Shown one piece after another: positions 32,337 through 42,442 of a DNA stretch of 64,000 nt. The notes beneath the pieces were generated by a model. It worked only from the letters and a program-made list of their open reading frames with translations. It was not told the DNA's origin and made no database searches. The translations under genes and the position numbers were made by a program. Each line of letters begins with the position of its first letter. Position 1 is the stretch's first letter. Origin of the DNA: Candidatus Symbiopectobacterium endolongispinus (GTDB taxonomy: Bacteria > Pseudomonadota > Gammaproteobacteria > Enterobacterales > Enterobacteriaceae); assembly GCF_018777385.1 (NCBI RefSeq), contig NZ_JAFJYB010000002.1, positions 620,001 to 684,000 of the forward strand. Reading direction: 5' to 3'.

Positions 32337-33470
32337 ATGCTGTTTCCATTGACTCGCATCGTTACTGCCCTTGCTCGCGGTTTGCTGTTGTTTGCGCTTA
32401 CTGTGGCCACGCCGTTGCTGGCGGCACAGCCTACGGTGACCGAGTTGCAAGATAAACTGGACCACCCCTGGTCACTGGCCTTCTTGCCGGGAAATAATGG
32501 CATATTGATCACTGAACGTGCCGGGCAATTGCGGCACTGGCAGGAGGGAAATGGGCTTTCTGCACCGATTGAAGGCGTACCGGCGGTATTTGCCAAATCT
32601 CAGGGAGGCTTGCTGGAAGTCGCTTTAGCCCCGGATTTTGCACAAAGCCGTCGTATTTACCTGAGCTTTGCCGAAGTGGGCGATGATGGCAACGCGTGTA
32701 CAGCCGTGGGCTATGGGCGTTTATCTGAGGATTATCGCCATTTGGAGCAGTTCACCGTATTCTTCCGCCAACAGCCCAAACTCTCCAGCGGTAATCACTT
32801 TGGCGGTAAGTTGGCTTTCGATAAAAACGGCATGCTGTTTATCTCGCTCGGTGAAAATAACCAACGACCCACCGCGCGGGAGCTGGATAAGCTGCAAGGG
32901 AAGATCGTACGACTGACGGCTGAAGGCAAAGTCCCTGTCGATAATCCCTTTGTGAACAAGGCCGGGGAGCGATCCGAAATATGGTCGTACGGTTATCGTA
33001 ATCCGCAGTGGCTGGCCTTTAACCCGGTTACCGGAACCCTGTGGAAGCACGAGCATGGTCCGCATGGTGGCGATGAAATCAACTTTTCCGCCGCCGGGAA
33101 AAACTACGGTTGGCCATTGGCGACGCACGGTATCAACTACTCTGGGCTGAAAATTCCGGAAGCGAAGGGAGCCCGAGTGCCGGGCATGGCCGATCTTGCG
33201 CACGTGTGGGAAAAGTCGCCAGGGATAAGCGGTATGGCATTTTATCAGGGCGAGCGCTTCCCGCAGTGGAAAAATTCGGTGTTTATCGGAGCGTTGGCCG
33301 AGCGCAACTTGATACGCCTAACGCTGGAGGGTGATCGAATCCTGTCTGAGGAGCGCTTGCTGGCGGATCGCAATGAACGAATTCGCGAAGTCAGGGTGGG
33401 ACCGGATGGCTACTTGTACCTGCTCACCGATGACAGCAATGGCAAATTGCTGCGTGTCGGGCTGAAATAA
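32337..33470 (+). CDS. yliI: YliI, PQQ-dependent aldose sugar dehydrogenase
   Basis: Soluble periplasmic aldose sugar dehydrogenase of the sGDH family, PQQ-dependent in E. coli; about 377 residues. The ATG at 32337 starts a signal peptide (hydrophobic ARGLLLFALTVATPLLAA). The beta-propeller carries family motifs LDHPWSLAFLPGN, GNHFGGKLAFDKNG, IWSYGYRNPQWLAFNP and EHGPHGGDEIN (metal/PQQ region). It lies divergent from rimO and next to gstB as in E. coli. Whether the cell makes or imports PQQ is unknown. Intact. Confidence 0.88.
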   Translation: MLFPLTRIVTALARGLLLFALTVATPLLAAQPTVTELQDKLDHPWSLAFLPGNNGILITERAGQLRHWQEGNGLSAPIEGVPAVFAKSQGGLLEVALAPDFAQSRRIYLSFAEVGDDGNACTAVGYGRLSEDYRHLEQFTVFFRQQPKLSSGNHFGGKLAFDKNGMLFISLGENNQRPTARELDKLQGKIVRLTAEGKVPVDNPFVNKAGERSEIWSYGYRNPQWLAFNPVTGTLWKHEHGPHGGDEINFSAAGKNYGWPLATHGINYSGLKIPEAKGARVPGMADLAHVWEKSPGISGMAFYQGERFPQWKNSVFIGALAERNLIRLTLEGDRILSEERLLADRNERIREVRVGPDGYLYLLTDDSNGKLLRVGLK

Positions 33471-33510
33471 CCGGCGCACTTCGTTAGAGAATGGCGCCGG
33501 ATAGGTCGCA

Positions 33511-34128
33511 TCAGGTTAACGGCAACATGACCGTGTCGCGGAAAGCGGGGCGTGCGGTCAACTGCTGATACCAGCGTTCCAGATGTGGCAATGACGGGCG
33601 TTCGATGTCCATGTTAAACCAGCCATACGCGATACATCCCAGAGGAATATCGCCAATACCGAATGCCGGCCCGGACAGCCAGGGTTGACGGGAGAGAGCA
33701 TCGTCAGCGATAGCCAGCAGGCGTTGGCACTCTGCTTTCTGTTTGGCAATCAGGGCAACATCACGCTGTTCAGGCGCAGTGCGTACCAGGCCAATAAATA
33801 CGGTGCCAAACGGCACGGCCAACGATATTGCCCAGTCCATCCACTTTTCTGCATTGGCGCGCTGACCGTGATCGGCCAGATACAGGCTCTGCTGACCGTA
33901 TTTGGCGGCCAGATAACGAACGATGGTATTGGATTCCCACAACACCAGATCGTCGTCTTGCAGGCAGGGGATTAGCCCGTTTGGGTTCATCGCCAGATAA
34001 TCCGCCTCGCGATTACGGCCAAACTGACCGCCAGCTGGAATGTGCTGATAACTCAACCCCAATTCTGCGGCGAGCCAGCGGACTTTTTTGACATTACTCG
34101 AATTCTCCCGGCCCCATAAAGTAAGCAT
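33511..34128 (-). CDS. gstB: GstB (YliJ), glutathione S-transferase
   Basis: Glutathione S-transferase, 205 residues. The ATG at 34126-34128 gives MLTLWGRENSSNVKKVRWL, matching E. coli GstB (MITLWGRNNSTNVKKV). The thioredoxin-like half includes MNPNGLIPCLQDDDLVLWESN, with the cis-Pro and the ES glutathione-binding pair. The helical C-terminal domain ends at RWYQQLTARPAFRDTVM. Convergent with yliI. Intact. Confidence 0.9.
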   Translation of the reverse strand: MLTLWGRENSSNVKKVRWLAAELGLSYQHIPAGGQFGRNREADYLAMNPNGLIPCLQDDDLVLWESNTIVRYLAAKYGQQSLYLADHGQRANAEKWMDWAISLAVPFGTVFIGLVRTAPEQRDVALIAKQKAECQRLLAIADDALSRQPWLSGPAFGIGDIPLGCIAYGWFNMDIERPSLPHLERWYQQLTARPAFRDTVMLPLT

Positions 34129-34377
34129 GATAACCTCTGATGGCGAATGGGAGGACGCGCGTTGACGCCCCGGCAGCAACAGTACCAACCACTATACCGG
34201 GTTTTCAACGGCGCGGGGGATAAGAAAAGGGAATTATCATACTGAATAGCATGCTGTTTTGATCCAGGCTTGCCTGTGCTAACGTGTCGCCGACATAAAG
34301 ATATGCCAATTTAATCTTTATCATCCCAAAGCGGATTTTTCATAATGCAGTACACAATATAAAACAGGGAAACCACA

Positions 34378-35229
34378 ATGACTTTGACCCATCGTTTTCG
34401 CGCTTTACTGGGCGCAGCGCTTCTTTCCGCACTGCCGTTTGTGGCGGGCACTTCCACGGCATTCGCCAGCACCGATCCGCAGACGTTGACGTTTGGTGTG
34501 GCACCCGGTCCTTATGGCGACATGGTAAATCTGACCATCAAACCGCAGCTTGAGAAAAAGGGCTACAAAGTGGTAGTACGCGAGTTTAGCGACTACGTGC
34601 AGCCCAATTTGGCGCTGGCAAACGGCAGCATTGATGCCAACCTGTTCCAGCATTCGCTCTATCTGGAAAAGTTTGTGGCTGACAAAGGCTTGAAATTGGA
34701 GATGTTGATCATCGTGCCGACCGCGAGCATGGGGTTCTACTGCAAAAAAATCCACTCGCTGGACGAGTTGAAAAAAGGCGATGTGATTACGTTGTCCAAC
34801 GATGCGACCAATCTGGCTCGCGGACTGCGTTTTTTGCAATCGCTCGGGTTGATCACCATCAAACCGGAACTTGATGCTACTAAAGCATCAGAAAAAGATA
34901 TTGTTGATAACCCACGTGGTCTGGTATTCAAACCGCTGGAAGCAGCCCAACTGCCGCGCACGCTGGATAGCGTCACCGCATCGCTGGTTAACGGTAACTT
35001 TGCGTTTGCTGCTGGGCTGAAACTGTCCACCGCGCTCAAGCTGGAAACGTTGGACGAAAACCTGAAAAACGTGATTGCCGTGCGCGCGGACGATATTGAT
35101 AAGCCGTTCGCCAAAGATATCAAAGCCGCAGTGGAATCCGAGGAGTATGCTGCTGCAATCAACGCACCGGGCAGCGTGTTCAGTGAATTCCAGAAGCCAG
35201 AATGGACGAAGGCGCGTGCCGCACAGTAA
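34378..35229 (+). CDS. MetQ/NlpA-family substrate-binding protein (SfbA-like)
   Basis: Periplasmic binding protein of the methionine-type ABC importers, 283 residues. It has a signal peptide ending around TAFAS without an obvious lipobox Cys, unlike E. coli MetQ, so it may be a free periplasmic protein. Family motifs: TFGVAPGPYGDMV at the mature start, NGSIDANLFQHSLYLE and VFKPLEAAQLPRTLDSV. Gene order is binding protein, ATPase, permease, as in Salmonella sfbABC rather than E. coli metNIQ. Substrate probably methionine or a relative. A hairpin terminator separates it from the ATPase gene. Confidence 0.85.
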   Translation: MTLTHRFRALLGAALLSALPFVAGTSTAFASTDPQTLTFGVAPGPYGDMVNLTIKPQLEKKGYKVVVREFSDYVQPNLALANGSIDANLFQHSLYLEKFVADKGLKLEMLIIVPTASMGFYCKKIHSLDELKKGDVITLSNDATNLARGLRFLQSLGLITIKPELDATKASEKDIVDNPRGLVFKPLEAAQLPRTLDSVTASLVNGNFAFAAGLKLSTALKLETLDENLKNVIAVRADDIDKPFAKDIKAAVESEEYAAAINAPGSVFSEFQKPEWTKARAAQ

Positions 35230-35253
35230 GTCGGTATAAGTCCGATAGCGTGT

Positions 35254-35287
35254 CATTATCCCGGCCTTTGGCCGGGATAATGTTTTT
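35254..35287 (+). terminator. Hairpin between binding protein and ATPase genes
   Basis: CATTATCCCGGC pairs with GCCGGGATAATG and is followed by five T. Located inside the operon, it would give extra binding-protein transcript relative to the downstream genes, as is common for ABC importers. Confidence 0.8.
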
Positions 35288-35312
35288 GGCCGGATAAAAC
35301 AGAGAATCGGTG

Positions 35313-36315
35313 ATGATAGAACTTAACGCGATTAGCGTGAATTTTTCGCAGGGGAAAGTGGGCGCAACGGCGGCGGTAGGTAACGTCAGCTTGCGTATCC
35401 AGCAGGGCGAAATTTTTGGGATTGTGGGTACCAGCGGTGCGGGAAAAAGTACCCTGTTGCGTACCATTAACCTGTTGCAACGCCCTACGAGCGGCAGTGT
35501 CACGGTGAATGGCGTCACGATCAGTGATTTAAGCGGCAGTGAGCTGCGCCGCGCCCGTCAGAGCATTGGCATGATTTTTCAGCATTTCAATCTGATGCAG
35601 ACGCGTACCGTGGCGGAAAACGTCGCGTTCAGTTTGAAAGCAGCGGCAAATCTCCACAGGAAATTGCCCAGCGCGTGCCTGAAATGCTGAGCCTTGTCGG
35701 ATGTCCGATAAGGCGGATGTCTATCCTTCCCGTTTGAGTGGTGGGCAGAAACAGCGCGTCGGCATCGCACGCGCGATTGCTAACCATCCCGAAGTGCTGC
35801 TGTGCGATGAGCCGACCTCGGCCCTCGATCTGGAAACCTCTGCCGCCATCCTGGTGCTGCTCAAAGAGATTAATCAGCGCCTGGGGATCACCATTGTGCT
35901 GATTTCTCATGAAATGAGCGTCATCAAGACGGTGTGCGATCGCATGGCGGTAATGACGCAAGGCCGCGTAGTGGAAGAAGGTGAGGTGTTCGATGTGTTT
36001 GCTGCACCACAACATCCGTTCACGCAACAGTTGGTCTCCCACACGCTGAATCTGTAATTGCCCGCTCGCCTGAAAGAAGAGCTGCAAGGCACGTTGCTGA
36101 AAATCCTGTTTATCGGCGATTCCGCCGAGCAGCCGGTGTTATCTGATGTGGCAGTGCGCTATGGCGTTTCGGTCAACATCTTGCACGGCAAGATTGAATA
36201 TATTGGCAACCGTGCGTTAGGTATTCTTGTGGTGTTACTGACCCACCCGACGGATAGCGAGCAACTGGCTGCCGCTATCCATTATGTTCAGACCCGCACG
36301 GCGCGCGTGGAGGTT
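35313..36315 (+). pseudogene. MetN/SfbB-like ABC ATPase, broken
   Basis: ATPase of the methionine-type ABC importer. The start is ATG 35313 ([20 protein letters not shown]). Walker A (GTSGAGKST) and the Q-loop ([14 protein letters not shown]) are fine. Two nearby indels (about 35635-35650 and 35700) put the short stretch [17 protein letters not shown] in another frame before [20 protein letters not shown] and Walker B ([13 protein letters not shown]) resume. A TAA at 36055-36057 follows [14 protein letters not shown]. The remaining NIL regulatory domain (LKILFIGDSAEQPVLSDVAV) stays open and continues without a stop into the permease gene. At least three lesions. Confidence 0.9.
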
Positions 36316-36957
36316 GACCTGACCGTTGCGTTTGGCGAAACCTTTCAGATGGTCAGCATCGCGACGCTGTGCGCCATTGTCGGAGGCCTACCTTTGGGTC
36401 TGTTGATCTTTGTCACCGACAGAAACCTGTTTTGGCAAAACCGTGCGGTGTATTTATGCAGCACGATTTTGGTCAACATTATCCGCTCTATCCCGTTTGT
36501 CATCCTGCTGGTGTTGCTGTTGCCGCTTACCCAGATTTTGCTGGGTAACACCATCGGTCCGGTGGCGGCATCGGTGCCGATGTCGGTAGCGGCGATGGTG
36601 TTTTATGCGCGTCTGGTGGACAGCGCCCTGCGCGAAGTCGACCCCGGCATTGTCGAAGCGGCCGAAGCGTTCGACGCCAGCCCAATTCGTATTATTGCGA
36701 CCGTACTGCTGCCGGAAGTCAAGGCAGGTTTGTTGCGCGGTCTGACCATCACCCTGGTCAGCTTGATTGGCTACTCCTCGATGGCGGGTATTGTGGGCGG
36801 TGGTGGCGTCGGTGATTTAGCGATCCGCTTTGGTTATTACCGCTATGAAATGCAGGTGATGGTGGTGACCGTGGTAGCGCTGGTTATTCTGGTGCAAGTG
36901 GTGCAGATGCTGGGTGACTGGTTTGCCAAGCGTGCGGATAAACGCGCTCGTCGCTAA
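36316..36957 (+). CDS. MetI/SfbC-like ABC permease, joined in frame to the NIL domain
   Basis: Permease of the methionine-type importer. About 213 residues match MetI almost fully (AFGETFQMVSIATLCAIVGG, NIIRSIPFVILLVLLLPLTQ, GIVEAAEAFDASP as the EAA loop, GIVGGGGVGDLAIRFGYYRYE). The usual gene boundary is missing: the open frame from 36058 carries the NIL domain of the ATPase and runs directly into the permease with only VEV-DLTV between. A GTG at the junction could still serve as a permease start. The membrane domain itself is undamaged, but its ATPase partner is broken. Confidence 0.82.
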   Translation, partial: DLTVAFGETFQMVSIATLCAIVGGLPLGLLIFVTDRNLFWQNRAVYLCSTILVNIIRSIPFVILLVLLLPLTQILLGNTIGPVAASVPMSVAAMVFYARLVDSALREVDPGIVEAAEAFDASPIRIIATVLLPEVKAGLLRGLTITLVSLIGYSSMAGIVGGGGVGDLAIRFGYYRYEMQVMVVTVVALVILVQVVQMLGDWFAKRADKRARR

Positions 36958-37203
36958 CGTTCTGTTACCGGCGCGCGGTCCATGCCGCTTGCCGGTTATC
37001 CCTTCCTTCCATGAGAAAACTCTCATAACGTATTTATAAATCAGCGTATTTTTTAGACGCTTTCATTTCTTTGAGTATCTTTACAGAGTAGGGCGTTTCA
37101 TTGTCGGGCGGCGGACGGTAACGTTTACAGCTTATTGCCATTCGTTGCAAAGAATATCGAAATCTGATCAGATTAACTGCACGACTTACGACATGGAGGA
37201 CGC

Positions 37204-38433
37204 ATGAACACCACGGCCCATTTCCCCCAGGCGCGATTTTCCAAGGCCGCGTGCTCCAGCTTGATGCTATGCAGCGCAACGCTGCTGTGGCTGGCGCTAA
37301 CCCCACACGTATACGCCGAACAGGCACCTGCCGCGCCGCAGATCGAAGCTAAAGCCTTTATTCTCATGGATTACCACAGCGGCGTGGTTCTTGCGGAACA
37401 GCGAGCGGATGAGCGACTAGATCCCGCCAGCCTGACGAAAATGATGGCAAGCTACGTTATCGGTCAGGCGATAAAAACGGAAAAAATTAAACCAGACGAT
37501 CTGGTTACCGTCGGTAAAGATGCTTGGGCAACGGGTAATCCGGTGCTGCGGGGATCGTCGCTGATGTTTTTGAAACCCGGCGATAAAATTCCGGTTTTGG
37601 AACTGAATAAAGGCATCGTTATCCAATCGGGCAATGATGCCAGCATTGCGTTGGCCGACTATGTGGCGGGCAGTCAGGATGCGTTTGTCAGCCTGATGAA
37701 CAACTATGTCAAATCACTCAACCTCACCAATACCCACTTCCTCACCGTGCACGGACTGGATGCTGCTGGCCAGTACAGCACGGCGCGTGATATGGCGCTG
37801 CTGGGGCAGGCGTTGATTCGCGATGTGCCGGAAGAGTACGCCCTGCATAAAGAAAAAGAATTCACCTTCAATAACATTAAGCAGCCCAACCGCAACCGTT
37901 TGTTGTGGAGCAGCAACCTGAATGTTGACGGCATCAAAACCGGGCATACCAGTGGTGCTGGACACAATCTGGTGGCATCCGCGACGGAAGGTAACATGCG
38001 GTTAATTTCTGTGGTACTGGGCGCACCGATGGATGCCATTCGTTTTCGCGATAGCGAAAAGCTGCTGACCTGGGGTTTCCGCTTCTTCGAAACAGTCACG
38101 CCAGTTCAGGCCAATACCACGTTTACCACACAGCGTGTCTGGTACGGTGCGCAGAGTGAAGCACGGTTAGGGGTTGCTGACGATGTCGCACTGACGGTGC
38201 CTAAAGGGCAAATGCGCAACCTGAAAGCCAGTTTTACTCTGGCGTCGCCACATCTACAGGCTCCGTTGGCGAAAAACCAGGCAGTCGGTACTGTGGATTT
38301 CCAGTTGGATGGCAAAGTGATTGCCCAACGACCGCTGGTGGTGCTGGATGACGTGCCTGAAGCCGGTCTGTTCGGGCGACTGTGGGATGCGATATGGCTA
38401 ACCCTGACCAAATGGTTTGGCGGCTGGTTTTAA
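37204..38433 (+). CDS. dacC: DacC (PBP6), D-alanyl-D-alanine carboxypeptidase
   Basis: Low-molecular-weight penicillin-binding protein, 409 residues, that trims the terminal D-Ala from peptidoglycan pentapeptides. An N-terminal signal peptide ends about at HVYAE. The catalytic motifs are SLTK ([14 protein letters not shown]), SGN ([14 protein letters not shown]) and KTG ([12 protein letters not shown]). The C-terminal amphipathic anchor ([17 protein letters not shown]) holds it at the inner membrane. Assigned to DacC rather than DacA by its place between gstB and deoR. The stop overlaps the convergent deoR stop. Intact. Confidence 0.9.
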   Translation: MNTTAHFPQARFSKAACSSLMLCSATLLWLALTPHVYAEQAPAAPQIEAKAFILMDYHSGVVLAEQRADERLDPASLTKMMASYVIGQAIKTEKIKPDDLVTVGKDAWATGNPVLRGSSLMFLKPGDKIPVLELNKGIVIQSGNDASIALADYVAGSQDAFVSLMNNYVKSLNLTNTHFLTVHGLDAAGQYSTARDMALLGQALIRDVPEEYALHKEKEFTFNNIKQPNRNRLLWSSNLNVDGIKTGHTSGAGHNLVASATEGNMRLISVVLGAPMDAIRFRDSEKLLTWGFRFFETVTPVQANTTFTTQRVWYGAQSEARLGVADDVALTVPKGQMRNLKASFTLASPHLQAPLAKNQAVGTVDFQLDGKVIAQRPLVVLDDVPEAGLFGRLWDAIWLTLTKWFGGWF

Positions 38434-39202
38434 CAGCCGGGATAGATCAGCATGATGCCGTTGTCGAGCGCGAAATCCTGATAGGTGCCATGCGGGGCGC
38501 AGTCGGTCACCAGCATATCGAACTGCGTCAATGCGCCGATAGCGGCAGGCTGTATCCGGCCAAACTTGCTGCTGTCGGCCACCAGAATAGTGCGCTGAGA
38601 TAGCGCCATCGCCCGGTGTTTGATATCCAGCTCTGCAAAATTAAAACAGGTTGCTCCCCGTTTGAGATCGACCCCTGCCGCCGAGATGAACGCTTTGTTG
38701 GTGCAGATCGGGTCCAGTTCACTCTGCCGGGTCAGCGGCGTGAAAATCGCATTATCGGGGTGGAATTCCCCGCCGCACAAAATGACTTTGGCAGCGGGTT
38801 TGGCTTGCAGCGCCAGAAAGGTGTTCAGGGAGTAGCAGACAGCGGTAAACGGCAGATCTTCATCGATGGCATCGATAACAAAGGACAGGGTGGTGCCGCA
38901 GTCAAAAAAACGGTGTCGCCCGCCTCGACCAGTTGTGCCGCCAGGCGGCCCGCCACACGTTTCTCCGGCACCTGTTGGTTCTGCTGATCGGACACAAAGT
39001 AGTGACCAATGGCGCTGCTCTGCGGATCGTTAAACACGTAGCCGCCCAAGAGAATCACGCTGGCTGGCGTGGCGTTCAGGTCGCTACGCACGGTCATTTC
39101 GGATACGCCCAAAAATTCTGCTGCTTGTTTCAAGTGCAGCCGATCGCCATTCTTCAATGCCTGAGTCAGTTTGTTGATCCGTGCTGCGCGCCGAGTTTCC
39201 AT
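38430..39202 (-). pseudogene. deoR: deoR, deoxyribonucleoside operon repressor, frame-shifted
   Basis: DeoR-family repressor, 252-256 residues if repaired. The N-terminal helix-turn-helix is intact (METRRAARINKLTQALKNGD; LGVSEMTVRSDLN). The effector domain continues to QLVEAGDTVF, then one missing base in the A-run 38904-38910 (seven; eight restores DTVFFDCGTT) shifts the frame. The C-terminal part (ILCGGEFHPDNAIF, AAGVDLKRGATCFNFAELD, SKFGRIQPAAIGALTQFD) is fully preserved in the other frame. Loss would derepress deoxyribonucleoside catabolism if those genes remain. A slippage-type lesion that could be recent. Confidence 0.87.
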
Positions 39203-39438
39203 CGTGTGGTTATCCCTTGTGAGTTCGGCGTAAGCATAGTATCATCCAATAGAATCGGGTCGCAAAGAGAAGTCTGGTGGGTAAGAAAAGGCCCATCATT
39301 CTTGAACCTGAAAAGGCTGGAACGGCGGGTTCCTTAATAAGGGGATTTCAAAGAAAAGCAGCGGCACTTATTCAGACGCTTTGCATGCGAAAAAGTTCGG
39401 TCTTATTTAAAGAATAGTGACAATTTTTTTCAACCCGC
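39203..39438. other. Intergenic region between deoR and ybjL
   Basis: About 236 bases upstream of deoR and downstream of ybjL. No gene seen. E. coli has several genes between deoR and ybjL (ybjG, mdfA and others) that are absent here. Confidence 0.5.
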
Positions 39439-41123
39439 TTAAAACGGCAGTTCAGGCCAGATAATGACAATCAGCGAACCAGCTAATGTCAGCAACACGT
39501 TAGCGATGGCATAAGTGCCCGCATAGCCGAGCGCCAGGATATTACTGCGTGCGGTATCACTGATGATATCCATTATGGGCGCACAGGTACGCGCACCCAT
39601 AATGGCGCCAAACAGCAGCGCCCGATTCATGCGTAGCACATAGGCACCAAACAGGAAACAGATCACCACCGGGATCAGGCTGATTGCCAGTCCTGCAAAC
39701 AACATTTGTACGCCCACGGAGCCAAAACCGGTGCCGATGGTGCTGCCAGCGCTCAGGCCAACGCCCGCCATAAACATTATCAGACCAAACTCTTTTACCA
39801 TATTCAGCGCACCCTGCGGGATATAGCCAAAGGTCGGGTGGTTGGCGCGTAGGAAGCCCAGCATGATCCCGGCAAACAGCAACCCGGCTGCACTGCCAAT
39901 TGCAAAATTGAAGTTACGGAACTGGAAGGTGATAAGCCCGACCATGATGCCGATGATAAAGAAGGCGCAGAACGCGAGCAGATCGGTAACCTGACTGTGG
40001 ATGGAAATAAACCCGATGCGATCGGCGATGCTTTTCACCCGCCGGGCATCGCCGCTCACCTGTAGTACATCCCCTTTGTTCAGCACCACACCATCATCAA
40101 TGGGCATTTCGATCTGGTTGCGTACGATTCGGTTTAAAAAGCAGCCGTGGTCGGTCAGTTTTAGCTGGCTGAGGCGTTTGCCGACGCCGTTGTTGTTTTT
40201 GACCACTATCTCTTCGGTGACGATGTGCATATCGAGCAGGTCGCGATCGAACACTTCCTTGCCGTCACGGAAATTGGAATTGAGACGAGCATGGGCATCC
40301 GGGTAGCCCACCAGCGCAATTTCATCACCCAGTTGCAAGGTGGCATCCCCATCGGGCGTGGCGAGAATGCCGTTACGGCGCAGACGCTCAATGGAGCAGC
40401 CGGTTTGCCGGTAAATGCCCAGCTCGCGCAGATTTTTTCCGTCAGCCCAGGCGACCAGTTCCGGTCCGACGCGATAAGCACGGATAATGGGGAGATACAC
40501 TTTACGTTGGCTGTCGGGATCGAGACCGCGTTCATGTGCGATTTGTTGCGCGCTGGTCGGCAGATAGCGCGCGCCAAAAATCAGGCTGACCAGCCCGATC
40601 AGATAGGTAAGCGCATAGCCAAGGCTCAGGTGATCCAACTCGACGCTGAGCTGCGGATCGACACTGTTAGCATTGCGCAGCGCATCTCCGGCTCCGACCA
40701 GCACGGGCGTTGACGTCATTGTACCCGCCAGCATGCCTGCTGTCAGGCCGATATCCCAACCGAAGAGCTTGCCCAACAGCAGTGCCAGCGCTGAGCTGAG
40801 CTGAGCTGAGCTGAGCTGAGCTGACTAACACTAAGGCCAGGGCGAAATAGTTTTTACCGTCACGAAAAAAAAATGGAGAAAAAATTAGGGCCCGCTTCGA
40901 TACCGACGCAAAAAATAAACAGCATAAAACCAAGATTCAGCGCATCGGTATTTATGGCAAAATGTTGCTGTCCTAATAATAACGACACCACTAAAACACC
41001 AATGGAATTACCCAGTTGAACGCTGCCTAGCCGTATTTTCCCCAGGCACAGCCCCAATGAGAGCACCACAAATAACAGCAGTATGTAATTCCAGTTTAAC
41101 AACTCAGCGACGTTTATATTCAT
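39439..41123 (-). pseudogene. ybjL: ybjL, AspT-family transporter, two repeat-length frameshifts
   Basis: Putative aspartate:alanine exchanger-type membrane protein, about 561 residues in E. coli. The start is ATG 41121-41123 ([20 protein letters not shown]). The frame is lost at an A9 run, 40865-40873 (eight would keep [15 protein letters not shown]). It is lost again at six tandem CTGAG units, 40791-40820, where the ancestor probably had one. From [17 protein letters not shown] the frame is open through both TrkA-C domains and the last membrane block to WPELPF. No other lesion is evident in 1.3 kb, so the inactivation may be recent or reversible by slippage. Confidence 0.88.
40791..40820. 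repeat. Pentanucleotide tandem repeat (CTGAG)6 inside ybjL
   Basis: Six perfect copies of CTGAG followed by one imperfect CTGAC. On the coding strand the repeat inserts alternating Ser/Ala/Gln/Leu codons and shifts the frame. One, four or seven units would be in phase. Confidence 0.95.
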
Positions 41124-41484
41124 GGCCTGTAACGTGTTGTTTACTAGTAAGTTCTTGATATCAATGAAGGTAAGGGCTAAATTTATTGCCATTCACTCAG
41201 AATACTCACTGTAGGGCAATGGCGGAACAGGGCGTGAAGAATCCGGCAGAGGAAGCGCGTGATTCGGCACAGGTACCATCCGTTTCCTGAAAATAAATTG
41301 CCTGAAGCGTAGCAAGAGTGCTGCCATTTTAGTTGGGTGTTTGTGTTACAGCCAGCCTTTATTTTATAAAAAGTGATGCCGCCTTGCTTGTTGTTATATC
41401 ATGGATATTCCGATGTTGTTACGATTAAATACACCTTACTCGACCTCGTCTTGCGATGTCGGCGTGAGGCAAAGAGAGGCGAAT
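41124..41484. other. Divergent intergenic region ybjL/ybjM
   Basis: 361 bases between the two divergent starts. No gene is recognised. It must carry both promoters; no specific box was assigned. Confidence 0.4.
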
Positions 41485-41853
41485 ATGGGAAGCAATAAGG
41501 GGGGTGGGTGCAACCTGCTGTTTTTTTTGTTGTTTACCGTGGTGTTTTTGAGTCAAAAAATGGATGTCTTTTCCACAACGGAAACGGGATTTCGGGGAGA
41601 GCCTGGAATGATGTTGTTTTTGCTGCCCGGCATTGTAGCCAGCGGTTTATCGGCACGCGGCCGCTTGCGTTATCCCTTTCTCGGCGAACTGATGGCCATG
41701 CCGCTGTGCCTGATTATCCTGCATTTTTGGCGCACACCGATGAACGCGTTCTGGCAGGAATTGGCCTATGTGATGAGCGCCGTGTTCTGGAGTCTGATGG
41801 GCGCGCTGGTGTTTTTGTTCGTCTACGTCTCGTGCCAGCTGTATTTTCGCTGA
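41485..41853 (+). CDS. ybjM: YbjM, small inner-membrane protein
   Basis: 122-residue membrane protein of unknown function with about four hydrophobic segments (LLFFLLFTVVFL, MMLFLLPGIVASG, MAMPLCLIILHFW, FWSLMGALVFLFVYV). It aligns with E. coli YbjM through RTPMNAFWQELAYVMSAVFW and the position next to grxA. The ATG at 41485 was chosen because the upstream in-frame extension to 41401 has no family similarity. Divergent from ybjL. Intact. Confidence 0.8.
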   Translation: MGSNKGGGCNLLFFLLFTVVFLSQKMDVFSTTETGFRGEPGMMLFLLPGIVASGLSARGRLRYPFLGELMAMPLCLIILHFWRTPMNAFWQELAYVMSAVFWSLMGALVFLFVYVSCQLYFR

Positions 41854-41863
41854 AGATAAAAAC

Positions 41864-41890
41864 ACCAAAGGCGCAGGGTGCGCCTTTGGT
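41864..41890. terminator. Bidirectional hairpin between ybjM and grxA
   Basis: ACCAAAGGCGC pairs with GCGCCTTTGGT across a five-base loop, between the converging stops of ybjM and grxA. A short A-run on the left and weak T on the right suggest use mainly for grxA. Confidence 0.65.
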
Positions 41891-41916
41891 CAGTATGTTG
41901 TCGATGCGTTACCGTT

Positions 41917-42180
41917 TTACTGAAACAGGTTCAGGTTCGCTTTGGCATAGGCTTCGAAATCGGTGCAACCGCCGATGTGTTTTTCGTCCAAAAAGATCTG
42001 CGGAACCGTCTCAACCGGCTTACCCACGGTTTTAGACAGGTCGTCTTTGGTGATTCCTTCTGCGTGAATATCAACGTAGCGGAAACTGAAGTCGTCACGT
42101 TGTTCGGTCAGTTTTTCTGCCAGCGCTTTGGCGCGAACACAGTAAGGGCAGCCAGGGCGGCCAAAAATAACAGCAAACAT
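41917..42180 (-). CDS. grxA: GrxA, glutaredoxin 1
   Basis: Dithiol glutaredoxin, 87 residues (E. coli 85), a glutathione-dependent reductant for ribonucleotide reductase and other thiols. The redox centre CPYC is in FGRPGCPYCVRAKAL. The glutathione-binding loop TVPQIF (here ETVPQIFLDEKHIGGCTDF) has the cis-Pro and the GG pair. It sits between ybjM and nfsA as in E. coli. Intact. Confidence 0.95.
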   Translation of the reverse strand: MFAVIFGRPGCPYCVRAKALAEKLTEQRDDFSFRYVDIHAEGITKDDLSKTVGKPVETVPQIFLDEKHIGGCTDFEAYAKANLNLFQ

Positions 42181-42442
42181 GTTAACTCTTTATCAAAACA
42201 AAAGGCTGTAAACGATATTATCCTCGTCTTTCTGTGGGGCCACTATACCCCCATCTACGCTGAAAAAAAGTAGTAAATCCCTGTTACATTAATATGTGAT
42301 GGCTATCAAACCACATAACATACGCTGAGTAGCATTGGTCAGTTGCGACGGCTGACTTATACTGCCTGTTAAGCGCCTGGCTATCCGGTTCACTAAGCCG
42401 ACCCCGCGATCTTCAGGACACACCATCATAAGGACACGAGGC

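Noticed and set aside
41508-42035. 175-codon + strand frame overlapping ybjM and grxA
   Set aside because: Out of frame with ybjM and antisense to grxA, both of which match known proteins.
42367-42442. Possible ybjC C-terminal remnant just before nfsA (VKRLAIRFTKP)
   Set aside because: Only a handful of residues resemble the AKRLAPQ segment of YbjC; too short to support.
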